A DNA stretch of 64,000 bases from Ridgeia piscesae (Eukaryota; Annelida; Polychaeta; Sabellida; Siboglinidae), in the NCBI GenBank assembly GCA_025642075.2, contig JAODUO010000064.1:467501-531500 (forward strand), in the 5' to 3' direction. The notes under the pieces are model-generated. The model was not told the DNA's origin and ran no database searches. It was given only the letters and a program-made list of their open reading frames with translations. Made by a program: the position numbers and the translations under genes. Positions 31,563 to 43,800 of this stretch are shown here, piece by piece; within the stretch, counting starts at the first letter, position 1, and each line of letters opens with the position of its first letter.

Positions 31563-33420
31563 TGGCATTAGAATAGGCGATAAAATGCAACACAGTGTGT
31601 CAAACTATGTGATTTACTTGTGTGTGTTTCGGAGAAGTCTGCAGTATTCGTCAGTGTATATAACCAACATTCCAAGATGGCTGCTGTTCTGGCTAATTAT
31701 GTTTTTGAACGGATTGCTGTTTATCTCGTGTCATGCCCGGGACAATTTACCTTTCATTTAACTTTTGTGGGGATAATAGCCGGCGAAAAGAAGTTATTTT
31801 CCTGGTCGGAAATCCGGAAGGCATAAACGCTGGGAAATTAACACCATAAATAAAGTTGCAAATTGCCAACACCAACTTCCGTAATTAGCCTTTTAACCTT
31901 CACACGGAACCATTTTTTGCGAAATCCCGGGGGGACATGCATGTAGCCGACAGGTAGCGCTGTCGAGTGAATGGTTTCATACGCTATTGTGCAACAATGA
32001 AATTTACATATCAAAATGCTAATGGGGTGGGCGACTAAACTATTATGTAGACCTTTAGCCCTATGCAGGTCCTTTATAATTACCAAGGGCGGATCACCGT
32101 CTGTGATTATATTTATATATTTAATGACAAGGAAAATGTGGAAGTAAGATATATAAGTAAACATATCAATAAAATTACTCGAAACAGAACATCAACGACT
32201 ACCTTCAAGGTTACTGGAGCAGACACTTTATTAAAACAGAGAAGACACGATCAGCGTCCAGGTGATTCGATTGTTCACGTAACTAGATGTACGTCAGCAA
32301 ATGTTTATTGTCACCATAGCCACCTATTGTCCGGCATTTGTTCATGTTCGATCACGATCGTAGACCGTTAGAAATGAAATGTCCTGTTATCACGTCGACA
32401 ACAGAAGTTCCGAGGACTTTTGTCCGATTAAAGCACGTGCAGCTTGACCGGTGTACGCGGACTTCTTGCACGGCGCTGGCCAGTCGGAACGTCGGCGTCT
32501 ATCTGATTTCAGCGGTCACTTGCTTCTTGACTGGCGTTAACGGACACTTTCTGTCGACGCTATGACGTCACAGAAGGCGGACGTTTCGCGCAACGTTCAA
32601 CGGTTCGAGAACCCCTCGTTCGCGCTCACGATCGTGGGTCGGTGACAGCGATGCATCCGGTGAAATTCGCCGATCGTTGCTCAGTTGTCTCGTTGATTTC
32701 CGGATTTGTCCGTACCTCGAACTAAACACTGAAAGAACAAACAATCACAATCGTATAAATTTAAATATCAAAATAACATGTCGTCACGTCCACTGTATTC
32801 CTACGTTTTAGGTGCCTTAGCTAGACTTCGTATTGCCCGCGAAGGATTAGGTCTATGCCACTAGTCTAACTAATACTAACTGACTGTCTAGAGAATGCGG
32901 GCACGCTCTCGAATCTTGTCGCAGGTCCCTGGTCCCCTGCCCTGTGGCCTCGCCCTCGTCACAATTTTAGAAAGGAACTTGGTCATTGACTTTGGGTCTA
33001 CCGACTGTACCCGTTACTGGGTTGGGAATACTAATAAAAACCAAACCTTAGCAGAAGCCTACCAGACCAGGACCAGTTTCATCTGTCAAGTTGGGTGGAC
33101 ACGTGAAGCACCTGAAATACAAAGTCAAAGAACGACAATGATTAGCTATGCCTATGGCGAAATCGCAATTTAATATTTTTAATTGTGGAATGGTGTAGCC
33201 TTGTATGCATAAGGTTACAAGTTACCTTATCATGGCTTATGCCCCCCCGCATAACATCATAAATGACAATGCCTGGCAGAATCAAATTATTTACAAGAGA
33301 AAAATTACTAGGCTGACTCGGCTCGTACAAGAATCATAAAGTCAGTAAAGAGTACGCATATAACATGCAATGCCTAAAAACGAAATTAAAAATATAATCA
33401 ATTACAGAATGTAATCTTAC
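31563..33420. other. intergenic, CpG-bearing in part, no gene recognised
   Basis: At 32562-32645 a 27-codon frame (MTSQKADVSRNVQRFENPSF then ALTIVGR) occurs in CpG-rich sequence. It might be a small first exon, but no donor in a sensible place was seen. The rest is AT-rich. Confidence 0.4.
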
Positions 33421-33500
33421 CTAAGAGTGTGGGTGTCCCGACCGTTGAGTACTGCGTCAACGGTTACACTCCACACTCCTGCAGTGCCATCACGTGTCAT
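33421..33500 (-). CDS. candidate first exon of an unidentified minus-strand gene
   Basis: On the minus strand an ATG at 33500 opens MTRDGTAGVWSVTVDAVLNG then RDTHTL, and runs in frame into CTTAG followed by gtaaga at 33420, a strong donor. Upstream on that strand (higher coordinates) lies a CRE/CCAAT/TATA cluster. No downstream exon was recognised and the protein is not identified. It could be chance. Confidence 0.3.
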
Positions 33501-33749
33501 GTCGGTTGATTTGGAATCGAACTCGAAGTCAAAAGTCAAAGCGAACTGCTTGTAGCAATGCTAGTGTTAGCATTCTACCCGTGCTGCCTTCAGTGTGCGA
33601 GATGTTCCGACGTTGTGAGAAATTGTTTCTCTCAAACGGGGCCGCTATACAACTTCAATTCCTAGCAGTTCATGGCACATCTGTAGCCTTTCGCTACTGT
33701 TGTAGTAGTGAAAGTTCTAACCGCCAACTGGTGGTTACCGTAGCGTCTG

Positions 33750-33925
33750 TGACGTCATGACAATTTTGATTGGCTATCGCACAAAACCGCGGCAGCGTAA
33801 GCCAATCAGTGCCCTGCATAACTCCCGCGGTTTTATAAATGAGCATTGTCTCGTAGACCAATAAGAACGTTACGTTTATCTGGCGTTATATAACCGAAAG
33901 CGTATAGAAACGCCTTCGTTATTGG
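33750..33925. promoter_or_regulatory. CRE + CCAAT + TATA cluster
   Basis: Contains the CRE palindrome TGACGTCA (33750-33757), ATTGG at 33769-33773 and 33921-33925, CCAAT at 33802-33806 and 33858-33862, TATAAAT at 33834-33840 and TATATAA at 33887-33893. Four CCAAT boxes in both orientations within 160 bp are typical of a polymerase II promoter. Its gene is not certain; the minus-strand exon at 33421-33500 is one option. Confidence 0.45.
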
Positions 33926-34009
33926 CTGGTGTTTTGCGATTTTTCACGGACTTTAAACTATCAGTATCAATGGTAAAAAGGGACATAAAGAGACACTACT
34001 TGTATTACT

Positions 34010-34702
34010 TAACCAGATTTAACCAGATTGCCATCTAGAGATTCAAGTCTAGATGGCAGGTGGACTATAAGAAGCTCTTTGGCTTATCGAGAGTCCAACC
34101 TATCTATCTAAGTATACCCCGCCCGTTTTAGGTATGTCTATTTTATTTTATTAACACTACTAGCACCTACACAATCAGCTGATAATCTGTTCCATTCGTT
34201 TACTGTTCTTTGTGAAAATGAAAATTTTCTAATATCTAGTCTACACTGCTTCTTTGCTAATGTAACTCCATGTCCTCTAGTCCTTCTCTCTTCCTTGACC
34301 GTGAAAAAAATATTTCTGTCAATATTTTCATACCCATTCAATATTTTAAACACCTCAATCTGATCTCTCAATCTTCTGGTTTCTGATGTTGTTAAACCAC
34401 ATTCTTTTAGACGCATTTCATAACTAATATTCCTAAGTTTTGTATAATATTGGTTGCTCTTTTTTGTACTCTTTCTAGCATATCAACATCCTTCTTGCGA
34501 TATGGCCTCCATGCTTGTATACAATATTCTAAATGGGACCTAACTATTGGTTTATACAGCGGTATTATTAGTTCTTTTTCTTTGTACACTATATTTCGCC
34601 TAATTAATCCAAGAATTTGGTTTCCCTTCGCTGCTGCAATTCCACACTGCTCTGATACCTTCATGTTAGCACTAATAGTTAATCCTTCAACACACTTCAA
34701 CA

Positions 34703-34705
<3 letters not shown>
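34010..34705 (-). mobile_element. CR1/L2-like non-LTR retrotransposon 3' fragment
   Basis: The minus strand encodes the end of a reverse transcriptase ORF: GIAAAKGNQILGLIRRNIVY, LYKPIVRSHLEYCIQAW and MLERVQKRATNIIQNLG. After a frameshift near 34,410 it continues with [40 protein letters not shown] and TVNEWNRLS. The 3' UTR runs to about 34,010, with a tail of atctggttaa repeats. It is 5'-truncated at an (AT)n run. A second copy of the same family lies at 40,430-40,780. Confidence 0.85.

Positions 34706-34783
<78 letters not shown>
34703..34783. repeat. (AT)n microsatellite
   Basis: About 40 perfect AT units abutting the 5'-truncated end of the LINE fragment. Confidence 0.97.
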
Positions 34784-34789
<6 letters not shown>

Positions 34790-34973
34790 GTATACTATGA
34801 TATTATATTTAAAATATATTATAATAAGTAATTTATTAAGATACTATATTATAATGACTAATATAGCAAGATAAGCACGTAAAGAATTGTGATATATAAT
34901 TATTATATCATTAAAAATAATAATACAAAATAATAACACATTAAATAAATATAAACTGCATGCTTGTAAAAGG

Positions 34974-35204
34974 CGCTTCCGTCTAGACGACGCGAAGTCG
35001 AAGCCTGGCGACGCCGAAGACACCTTTGGTAGGTTCATGACATCATTAAAAAATGGAGCCAATATGGTGCGTACAAATGTCAATCATTTAGTTCATGAAC
35101 TACAGCAGAATGAGAAGTTCTTCTTCTACGACAGCTTCTACTCGCTACATGGACTGATTCAGTTTGCCGCATCCGCACCACAAGCCGCGTCTGCACATAT
35201 ATGA
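34974..35204 (+). other. open frame with coding-like composition, unidentified
   Basis: 76 codons without an early ATG: RFRLDDAKSKPGDAEDTFGR, FMTSLKNGANMVRTNVNHLV, HELQQNEKFFFYDSFYSLHG, LIQFAASAPQA, stop at 35202. It is preceded by an AG at 34971-34972. Residue composition looks protein-like but I recognise no family. It may be an exon remnant or a transposon piece. Confidence 0.3.
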
Positions 35205-35545
35205 AATCACTCATATGGGTTCACATTGTAGTCATTTGTTGCCGCATACCGCATATGCCGCATCCGTACATATGGAACCTTATCTTTAGGTAGGGCAAAT
35301 CGAGAGCAGCATTGGGTTTACTTTACCACACCCACATATAGCGTCACTCACAAACGATGAACAAACATGTACACAATAAAACTACGTTGTGTGACCTTTG
35401 GGTTATTTCTTTGAGTGTGTATATAATAATTATCTGAAAATATTATTAAACTGAAAATGTTACTAATTAGGAATATACCCAGGTTCAGATTAAACAGACA
35501 CAAAAAGTTGTTGTGAGATAAAACTGAAAACTGTGTATGTTTCAG
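35205..35545. other. unique intergenic sequence
   Basis: Nothing recognised, except gccgcat-type short repeats around 35,168-35,275 and a polypyrimidine/AG (tatgtttcag) at the end. Confidence 0.4.
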
Positions 35546-35701
35546 GGGGCCATTATGGAAAATCCGTTCCTTCAGGAGATGACGGAGAAAGCCGTTGAGA
35601 AGGTGATTCTCTGGCTACGGAACTCTGTAAACAGACCTGGTGGACGGAAGCGGCGGGCAGAGCAGATGATGCAAGCGAGGGATGATGGCATTGATCTGTA
35701 A
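35546..35701 (+). CDS. candidate 3'-terminal exon of an unidentified gene
   Basis: It follows acceptor tatgtttcag and reads GAI then MENPFLQEMTEKAVEKVILW, LRNSVNRPGGRKRRAEQMMQ, ARDDGIDL, stop TAA 35699. A poly(A) signal follows 8 bp later. The peptide is an amphipathic helical stretch with a basic patch (GGRKRRA). No family was recognised. Upstream exons were not found. It may be a short gene starting at ATG 35555 or the end of a longer one. Confidence 0.45.
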   Translation, partial: GAIMENPFLQEMTEKAVEKVILWLRNSVNRPGGRKRRAEQMMQARDDGIDL

Positions 35702-35708
35702 ATTTGTA

Positions 35709-35714
35709 AATAAA
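35709..35714 (+). terminator. poly(A) signal after the 35,546 exon
   Basis: AATAAA starts 8 bp after the TAA stop, supporting the view that the 35,546-35,701 block is a terminal exon. Confidence 0.5.
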
Positions 35715-35814
35715 ATTTACCTCAATTTGTTTCATAATCCTGGTTGTTGTTGCTATCTCATACAGGCACTATTATATACTGAACCAATAATGGGACATTA
35801 ACATGCCTATGTAC

Positions 35815-36105
35815 TTTGGGGCCAATACTGGGCCAATACATTGCGCCAGTACTGGCCCAATGCTTAACCATTACTACCCCAGCACTGGGCCAATACAGCA
35901 TGCCGGTACGGGGCCAGTACATTAATTGCGCCAGTACTTGCTCAATGCTGGACCATTACTGGCCCAGCGCTGGGGCAATACCGTATGCCAACATTGGCCT
36001 GGTTCACAGCCTCTGTGCAGCATATATATTGGGCCAGTACCGTTTATACCGGCCTGTCGGTATTGGCCCGGTACTGGCCCAGTACTGTCACGTTAGCTGG
36101 AAAGC
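35815..36105. repeat. GGCCAGTACTGG-rich palindromic repeat island
   Basis: Irregular repeats of gggccaatac, gccagtactggcccaa and ggcccagtac, spaced 15-30 bp, including the palindrome ccagtactgg. GC content is well above the neighbours. It resembles the subterminal repeats of some DNA transposons. No ORF of note. Confidence 0.6.
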
Positions 36106-36550
36106 GGACGTGCATGTTCGTCGAGATCAAGCTTCCTTAGAAATAACGCTAAGATTTCTGCTTATTCCCAGAGATACTCTGAACCTATATCTCTTCTCAA
36201 TTTCCCTACCAAGATCGTTCAAATCACGCAGAAAATGATTTTGGAGTGAAGACATTTCTCTGAAATCATTAGTATGTGGACGTGTATTCACTATATCACT
36301 ACCCGGATCTGCAGGCACGTAATGATCTGCTCTGGAAATAATGGCAACATCCGTGCTTATTTCCAGTGCTCTGGAAATACAATCCAGGACAGCATGCAAG
36401 TCCCTGTTGCGACTTTTACACTTACACTCTTACAGACACAAGACATTCTTTCCCAGAACCATGGACCAGCTAGAACAGCCTTCCCCGAGAAAACTCCCAG
36501 TTCCTGCCCCTGAGACCAGTTTCTTCAAGCTCTGATTTATTAACGAAAAT
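36106..36550. other. unrecognised open frame region
   Basis: The minus strand is open from 36399 to 36127 (MHAVLDCISRALEISTDVAI, then HYVPADPGSDIVNTRPHTND). No family was recognised. It lies between two repeat regions, so a mobile-element relic is possible. Confidence 0.3.
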
Positions 36551-36587
36551 GCATAAGTGAAGCCTAGAGCTATGTCGGTCGGGAGAC

Positions 36588-36660
36588 CATAATGGCAGTT
36601 GGATTGATCTGCCCAGATGGTCAGACATAGTTGGCACATCATGCACCTTTTCCCGCTTCT
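36588..36660. repeat. direct repeat flanking the (ACGC)n array, copy 1
   Basis: Contains ttggattgatctgcccagat and cagacatagttggcacatc then atgcacc, repeated with small deletions at 36,939-36,991. Confidence 0.8.
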
Positions 36661-36805
36661 CTTGTTATAATTTAGCCTTGAGGATTTTTACACACTATAT
36701 AATTTGTTACCTTATTAATTTTTGTTGTATTTATATCCTGCATTTTACAATGATTGTTATTGCATCTCATCACACATGTAATTAATTTTCATTAAACACA
36801 ATCCA

Positions 36806-36807
36806 CA

Positions 36808-36895
<88 letters not shown>

Positions 36896-36912
36896 CACGC
36901 ACGCACGCACGC
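36806..36912. repeat. (ACGC)n microsatellite
   Basis: About 26 tetranucleotide units with one break (acacgc) near 36,895. Alternating purine-pyrimidine, so Z-DNA-prone. The minus strand reads RACV without stops, an artefact. Confidence 0.97.
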
Positions 36913-36938
36913 AGAGCATGCGGCAGCCAAAAGGCATT

Positions 36939-36991
36939 GGATTGACGCCCAGATGGCAGACATAGTTGGCACATCATGCACCCTTCCCGCC
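36939..36991. repeat. direct repeat flanking the (ACGC)n array, copy 2
   Basis: Second copy of 36,588-36,660: ttggattgacgcccagatgg, cagacatagttggcacatc. The sequence attaaacacaatccacac is likewise duplicated at about 36,791 and 37,070. Confidence 0.8.
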
Positions 36992-37540
36992 CCGAATTAG
37001 CCACGGCACACAAAATTGTACCAAATTTTTACCCGCAAAAGATTGTTATGCACTCACACACTGTATTACATTAAACACAATCCACACCCACTACAACTTT
37101 ACATAATATACGGACGCATACACCTACAACAACTAATAACCAGACGAACAAATAGATGCCTCACCATATTCCATAAAACCATCTATGGATACCTATATCC
37201 TTGCCTGTCAAAAACTTCATCCGGCCCGTACAACTTCTATCAAACTCAAAGCATCGGAACAGGCGCACTTAGAAAAAATGCAAACTATCAGCCAAACTAC
37301 GGGCCTGCATGAATGTCAGTGACACATGTTTTGTAACAATGTTTGGGTATGTTGAATATGTATAATACTGTTGATAAAATATCGCATTTTCTGGATTGAT
37401 TTGTAATTTAGCGGACCATAGGCATAGTCCATAATTAGACTAAGTCTAAGCATGCATACTGGCGGTTTCATCGGGAAACCGCAAATCACATGACATCTAT
37501 GTGTGTCACATGACTTCGTACAACAGCACAGTCAACAACG

Positions 37541-37607
37541 ATGGCGGAACATAACGAAGCCAGTAATGCGTTGGTTGTGGAAGATGTTGCCTGTGCCGAT
37601 AAGCTAG
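37541..37607 (+). CDS. CAX exon 1, start codon
   Basis: The ATG at 37541 (context caacgATGG) encodes [20 protein letters not shown] then KL, donor gtaaca, phase 1 end. Joining to 38674 gives Gly-Met-Asp-Asp. An alternative start is the Met at 38676. Confidence is moderate because the N-terminus is poorly conserved in the family. Confidence 0.6.
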
Positions 37608-40600
37608 GTAACACGACGTTAACATGATGCAGATATTGCAAGTGTAGTTAAATGTGTCGTTGTATGTGTCAAAAATATCGCAGACAATGTCAGTAATTGG
37701 CCTAATTTTGTTAAACGTCATGTTTCCGCCACACCACCGTGACCGACCACCGCGGTGCGTTGAACCGGCCGGGGGCTAACCCTGTCTCCGCCTCCGACTC
37801 CAATGTCTGACCTGACTGCTGTCTGTCGTGAGTCACGATCCCATGATCCGTGGGGAGCGGTGGTCGCGCGGTAGAGTGCCGGACTGTCAAACGAGGGGAC
37901 AGTGGTTCAATCCCACCTACCGCCGTTTCAAAAGTTAGTGTTAGGTAATTTCGTTTCACCCCATATTTGCCTGTGTCTTTCGGAAGAGACGTGGTACCTT
38001 CTATCTGGTGTCTATGCCAGGGGAAGTAAAAGATCCCACACAGTGGGTAAAGGTGTAACCTGTAGTGGACTCACTCATTCTAGTGAGAAGGAAAACTCCT
38101 GCATTAGCCCAAGTTTTGGCTGTTTGGAGGCATATCACCTAAGACCAAAGACAGCCTTAGTGAGTGGTTGGGTGAGTTACGGTGGTATAGCCATTAGCCA
38201 CACAGGCGGTTCAGGCTGAATTAGTAATAATATGACCTGGCGTGATCCTGCACTCTCCCGTAGACCTATATCTATAGCCATCAACATAGCACATAATATA
38301 GGCTTGCATTTACACTGACAACTTTTCAGGTGCACGTCTCACATTCAGACTCTCAAACATGTTAACTCTGCCTTCATATGACATATAAATGTTTGATAGC
38401 AGATGACGTCCTATGAAACTTAATTAAGTTATGGATTGTGTCAAATTCAGACGTGCATGCGCATAGTCCAAACAAAAGTTAAGAAAAGAGCTGCACAAGA
38501 GGCAGGAATGCTTACACAATACACAGCCAGACAAGGACTAAGAATATGACACTCTTGATGCATGTACAGTTGTACACATGGGTCTGTGAACAGCCGTCCC
38601 AGATTTGATGGTGTCAAAATAAAGTTTTATTATTAATATTATTGATCCGTGACTGTTTCCTCGTTGTCTCCAGGAATGGATGATGTCGAAGAGGGCAAGG
38701 AGAGATCCCCCACCTCCATTGTACCTGACCATGTCACTGAGCCCCCGATCCTGCGCCAGCGCCGGTGGACCTCCCAGGACGACACCACGCCCCCCCGCCC
38801 TCGTCTGTCCTGCTCCGGCACCTTTGACACAGCCACTGGGCTCCAGTATGATGTCATCCCAAGACCTGAGAATGAGCTGGAAGTACAGAGGATGGTCAAC
38901 AACCATATGGTGAGGCCAGACATTTAGCCAACATATGTCATACATTACTACTCCCCCCCCAACTAGTAGCCTATGATATATGTTCATGTTATTCATCCCC
39001 ATGAAGGATGATGCAAGAATCATTATTTGCCATTTCTGGTTGACATTGTCAAATTGCAAACGTTTATGTAAATTCCATAAAGTCATGACATTGGAATACT
39101 CTGCAATGAATATAGACAATAGAAAGGAAATCAAGATATCACAAGATAATTTAGATGTGAAATTTTATTTTCCAGTATTCTTCCTTTTTTAATACATGGT
39201 AACTAGTAATAATTAAATAAATATAATTTAAATGTTATCATATTACTGTCATTTTAATGTGTAACTGAATACATTTTTCCATTTAAAATGGATTGTTTAA
39301 AATGGACAATAAAGTCTTTTGAATCTTTGAATCTTGAAAGTTTACTTTTCTCCATGTTATTTGTCATATCATGACATTGAAACTGTTTGTTATTTGTTAC
39401 ACTATTTCATTACACCACGCACCTCGCTTCTAGTTTGGGTTTCGCAAGTGGAAGAGTCACATCAGCAAGCGCCCTCTGGCGGACAGGTCAGACATTGTGA
39501 AGGAACTCTATGCGGACTCTGAGCACATCACAACTGAAGGTGTGTTGTCATGCAGCCAGGGCTGGCATGTGTGATGTAATCAGGGTACCATGCAATCGGG
39601 GTATGATGCAATCAGGGGTAGAAATAAAAATGTGGCCCACTGGTCTGGAGTTTAGTAACCTTGATACGTTAGTTATCCCCATGAAAAATCACCAGTCCCC
39701 ATTTGTGTATCAGTCTGGTGTACTTTTCCATTACATGTCCTGTATCAGTCTGATGTACTTTTCCATTACACAATAATATACATCCTGTATCAGTCTGATG
39801 TACTTTTCCTGTACACATCCTGTATCAGTCTGATGTACTTTTCCATTACACATCCTGTATCAGTCGGATGTACTTTTCCATTACACATCCTGTATCAGTC
39901 GGATGTACTTTTCCATTACACATCCTGTATCAGTCTGATGTACTTTTCCAGTATATTCCTTTCTCCCGTGCGTCTCCATACATCCTGCCTTGACACTCAA
40001 TCATCTGCTGTCTCCAAGTCTGTTGACACCAGTCTGACGTCCTTCTGTCCCCCCTTGTGTTCTCTGTTGTTTGTCTGAGTGCACTGTTTGGTATTTTATG
40101 TAATATGCAACTTAAAAAAGGCATTATGAATATATTTTAATATGTATACATTTATTAAACATACATCATACATGTATTGTTATCCTTGATAAAGGTAGAT
40201 TTTGTTTGATTTAGGTAAACATTTCTGTTGACCTGACTACTGTAGTTGGTGGAATCTATAGTAGTTTGACACATTGTATCTGTGTTTCTTGCAGACATAT
40301 CAAACATCTCCACAGGCAATGTGTTGTACGTCGTCTTGTTTGGGTGGTGGATCGCCATTGGCTATCTCCTTGTGGCCGTTCTCATGGCAGTCTCAATCGT
40401 TGGATGGCGATACAGTAAGTTACAAGATTTAACAAGATTGCCACCTAAACTCTAGATGGCAGGTGGACAAGGAAGCCCTTTGGCTTATCGATAGTCCAAC
40501 CTATCTATCTAAGTGTACCCCGCCATCTTAGGTAGATTTTATTTTTAAATATATTAACACTATTAGCACCTACACAATCAGCGGATAATCTGTTCCATTC

Positions 40601-40777
40601 ATTTACTGTTCTTTGTGGAAATGAGAATTTTCTAATATCTAGTCTACACTGCGTTTTTCCTAATGTTACTTCATGTCCTCTCTTCCTTAACTGAGACAAA
40701 ATATTGTTGTCAATATTTTCATAACCATTCAATATTTTAAACACTTCAATCTGATTTCCTCTTAATCCCCTAGTCTA

Positions 40778-40843
<66 letters not shown>

Positions 40844-43800
40844 GCCTAATTTTAGTTCATTCTAGTGAGAAACATGTCAGGCAGTGGCTGCCAACTCACA
40901 TGTTGGTTTCTGGTTTGGTGAAGTGTGAAGACTTCGGCAGTGGAGACATCATTCTTTCTATCACAATGGTCAGTCCGGTTTACATTGTTAAATGTGGAAT
41001 TGTTGTGTCTGTTGCAGGTTCCTTCTGTTGGAAGCTGGCATGTTACTTTATTTGGCCATTTGGTAAATATCTCTATAAGGTGAGTAATTATTCCATATTA
41101 TAGTTCCAAATTGTTTTAACTGGGCATCATATAATTCAGCATATACATATGGTGATCTATTTAACTATTTAATTGACATGTAATCATTTAATTGACATAG
41201 TTATGTGGGATTGTGTACTTACAGATGGGCACACTGTAACACTGTTGAATGTGATCACTCACAGTCATCATAAAACATGAAGTTGAATATTCACAGTTCA
41301 AGCAAGAAAGATGTACACCAGTAAAGATTAGACGACAAACTGAAAGTGTTAACTAGTTTATGAATGTTTAGACGAGAGACTGATAGTGTTAAGTACTTTA
41401 TGTATGTTTAGATGAGAGACGGACAGTGTTAAGTACTTTATGTATGTTTAGACGAGAGACTGACAGTGTTAAGTACTTTACGTATGTTTAGACAAGAGAC
41501 TGACAGTGTTAAGTACTTTATGTATGTTTAGATGAGAGACTGACAGTGTTAAGTACTTTATGTATGTTTTGATGAGAGACGGACAGTGTTAAGTACTTTA
41601 TGTATGTTTAGACGAGAGACTGACAGTGTTAAGTACTTTATGTATGTTTAGATGAGAGACTGACAGTGTTAAGTATGTTATGTATGTTTAGACGAGAGAC
41701 TGACAGTGTTAAGTACTTTATGTATGTTTAGATGAGAGACTGACAGTGTTAAGTACTTTATGTATGTTTAGATGAGAGACTGACAGTGTTAAGTACTTTA
41801 TGTATGTTTATACGAGAGACTGACAGTGTTAAGTACTTTATGTATGTTTATACGAGAGACTGACAGTGTTAAGTACTTTATGTATGTTTATACGAGAGAC
41901 TGACAGTGTTAAGTACTTTATGTATGTTTAGATGAGAGACTGACAGTGTTAAATACTTTATGTATGTTTAGATGAGAGACTGACAGTGTTAAGTACTTTA
42001 TGTATGTTTATACGAGAGACTGACAGTGTTAAGTACTTTATGTATGTTTAGACGAGAGACTGACAGTGTTAAGTACTTTATGTATGTTTAAAAATTTTGA
42101 CGGGGGAGACTGACAGTGTTAAGTACTTTATGTATGTTTAGATGAGAGACTGACAGTGTTAAGTACTTTATGTATGTTTAGATGAGAGACTGACAGTGTT
42201 AAGTACTTTATGTATGTTTAGATGAGAGACTGACAGTGTTAAGTACTTTATGTATGTTTAGATGAGAGACTGACAGTGTTAAGTACTTTATGTATGTTTA
42301 GATGAGAGACTGACAGTGTTAAGTACTTTATGTATGTTTATACGAGAGACTGATAGTGTTAAGTACTTTATGTATATTTAGATGAGAGACAGACAGTGTT
42401 AAGTACTTTATGTATGTTTAGATGAGAGACTGACAGTGTTAAGTACTTTATGTATGTTTAGACGAGAGACTGACAGTGTTAAGTACTTTATGTATGTTTA
42501 GACGAGAGACTGACAGTGTTAAGTACTTTATGTATGTTTAGATGAGAGACTGACAGTGTTAAGTACTTTATGTATGTTTAGATGAGAGACTGACAGTGTT
42601 AAGTACTTTATGTATGTTTATACGAGAGACTGACAGTGTTAAGTACTTTATGTATGTTTATACGAGAGACTGACAGTGTTAAGTACTTTATGTATGTTTA
42701 GATGAGAGACTGACAGTGTTAATTACTTTATGTATGTTTAGATGAGAGACTGACAGTGTTAAGTACTTTATGTATGTTTAGACGAGAGACTGACAGTGTT
42801 AAGTACTTTATGTATGTTTAGACGAGAGACTGACAGTGTTAAGTACTTTATGTATGTTTAGATGAGAGACTGACAGTGTTAAGTACTTTATGTATGTTTA
42901 TACGAGAGACTGACAGTGTTAAGTACTTTATGTATGTTTAGACGAGAGACTGACAGTGTTAAGTACTTTATGTATGTTTAGATGAGAGACTGACAGTGTT
43001 AAGTACTTTATGTATGTTTATACGAGAGACTGACAGTGTTAAGTACTTTATGTATGTTTAGACGAGAGACTGACAGTGTTAAGTACTTTATGTATGTTTA
43101 GATGAGAGACTGACAGTGTTAAGTACTTTATGTATGTTTATACGAGAGACTGATAGTGTTAAGTACTTTATGTATGTTTAGACGAGAGACTGACAGTGTT
43201 AAGTACTTTATGTATGTTTAGACGAGAGACTGACAGTGTTAAGTACTTTATGTATGTTTAGATGAGAGACTGACAGTGTTAAGTACTTTATGTATGTTTA
43301 GACGAGAGACTGACAGTGTTAAGTACTTTATGTATGTTTAGACGAGAGACTGACAGTGTTAAGTACTTGATGTATGTTTAGATGAGAGACTGACAGTGTT
43401 AAGTACTTTATGTATGTTTATACGAGAGACTGACAGTGTTAAGTACTTTATGTATGTTTAGACGAGAGACTGACAGTGTTAAGTACTTTATGTATGTTTA
43501 GATGAGAGACTGACAGTGTTAAGTACTTTATGTATGTTTATACGAGAGACTGATAGTGTTAAGTACTTTATGTATGTTTAGACGAGAGACTGACAGTGTT
43601 AAGTACTTTATGTATGTTTATACGAGAGACTGACAGTGTTAAGTACTTTATGTATGTTTAGATGAGAGACTGACAATGTTAAGTACTTTATGTATGTTTA
43701 GATGAGAGACTGACAGTGTTAAGTACTTTATGTATGTTTAGATGAGAGACTGACAGTGTTAAGTACTTTATGTATGTTTAGATGAGAGACTGACAGTGTT

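Noticed and set aside
36757..37013. RACV-repeat proteins
   Set aside because: Translation of the (ACGC)n microsatellite.
37855..37925. Functional tRNA gene
   Set aside because: A and B boxes are present, but arm pairing is imperfect and the sequence continues into a SINE body.
38538..39134. 198-codon minus-strand open frame
   Set aside because: It is the shadow of CAX exon 2 and flanking intron; the plus-strand exon has splice sites and fits the protein.
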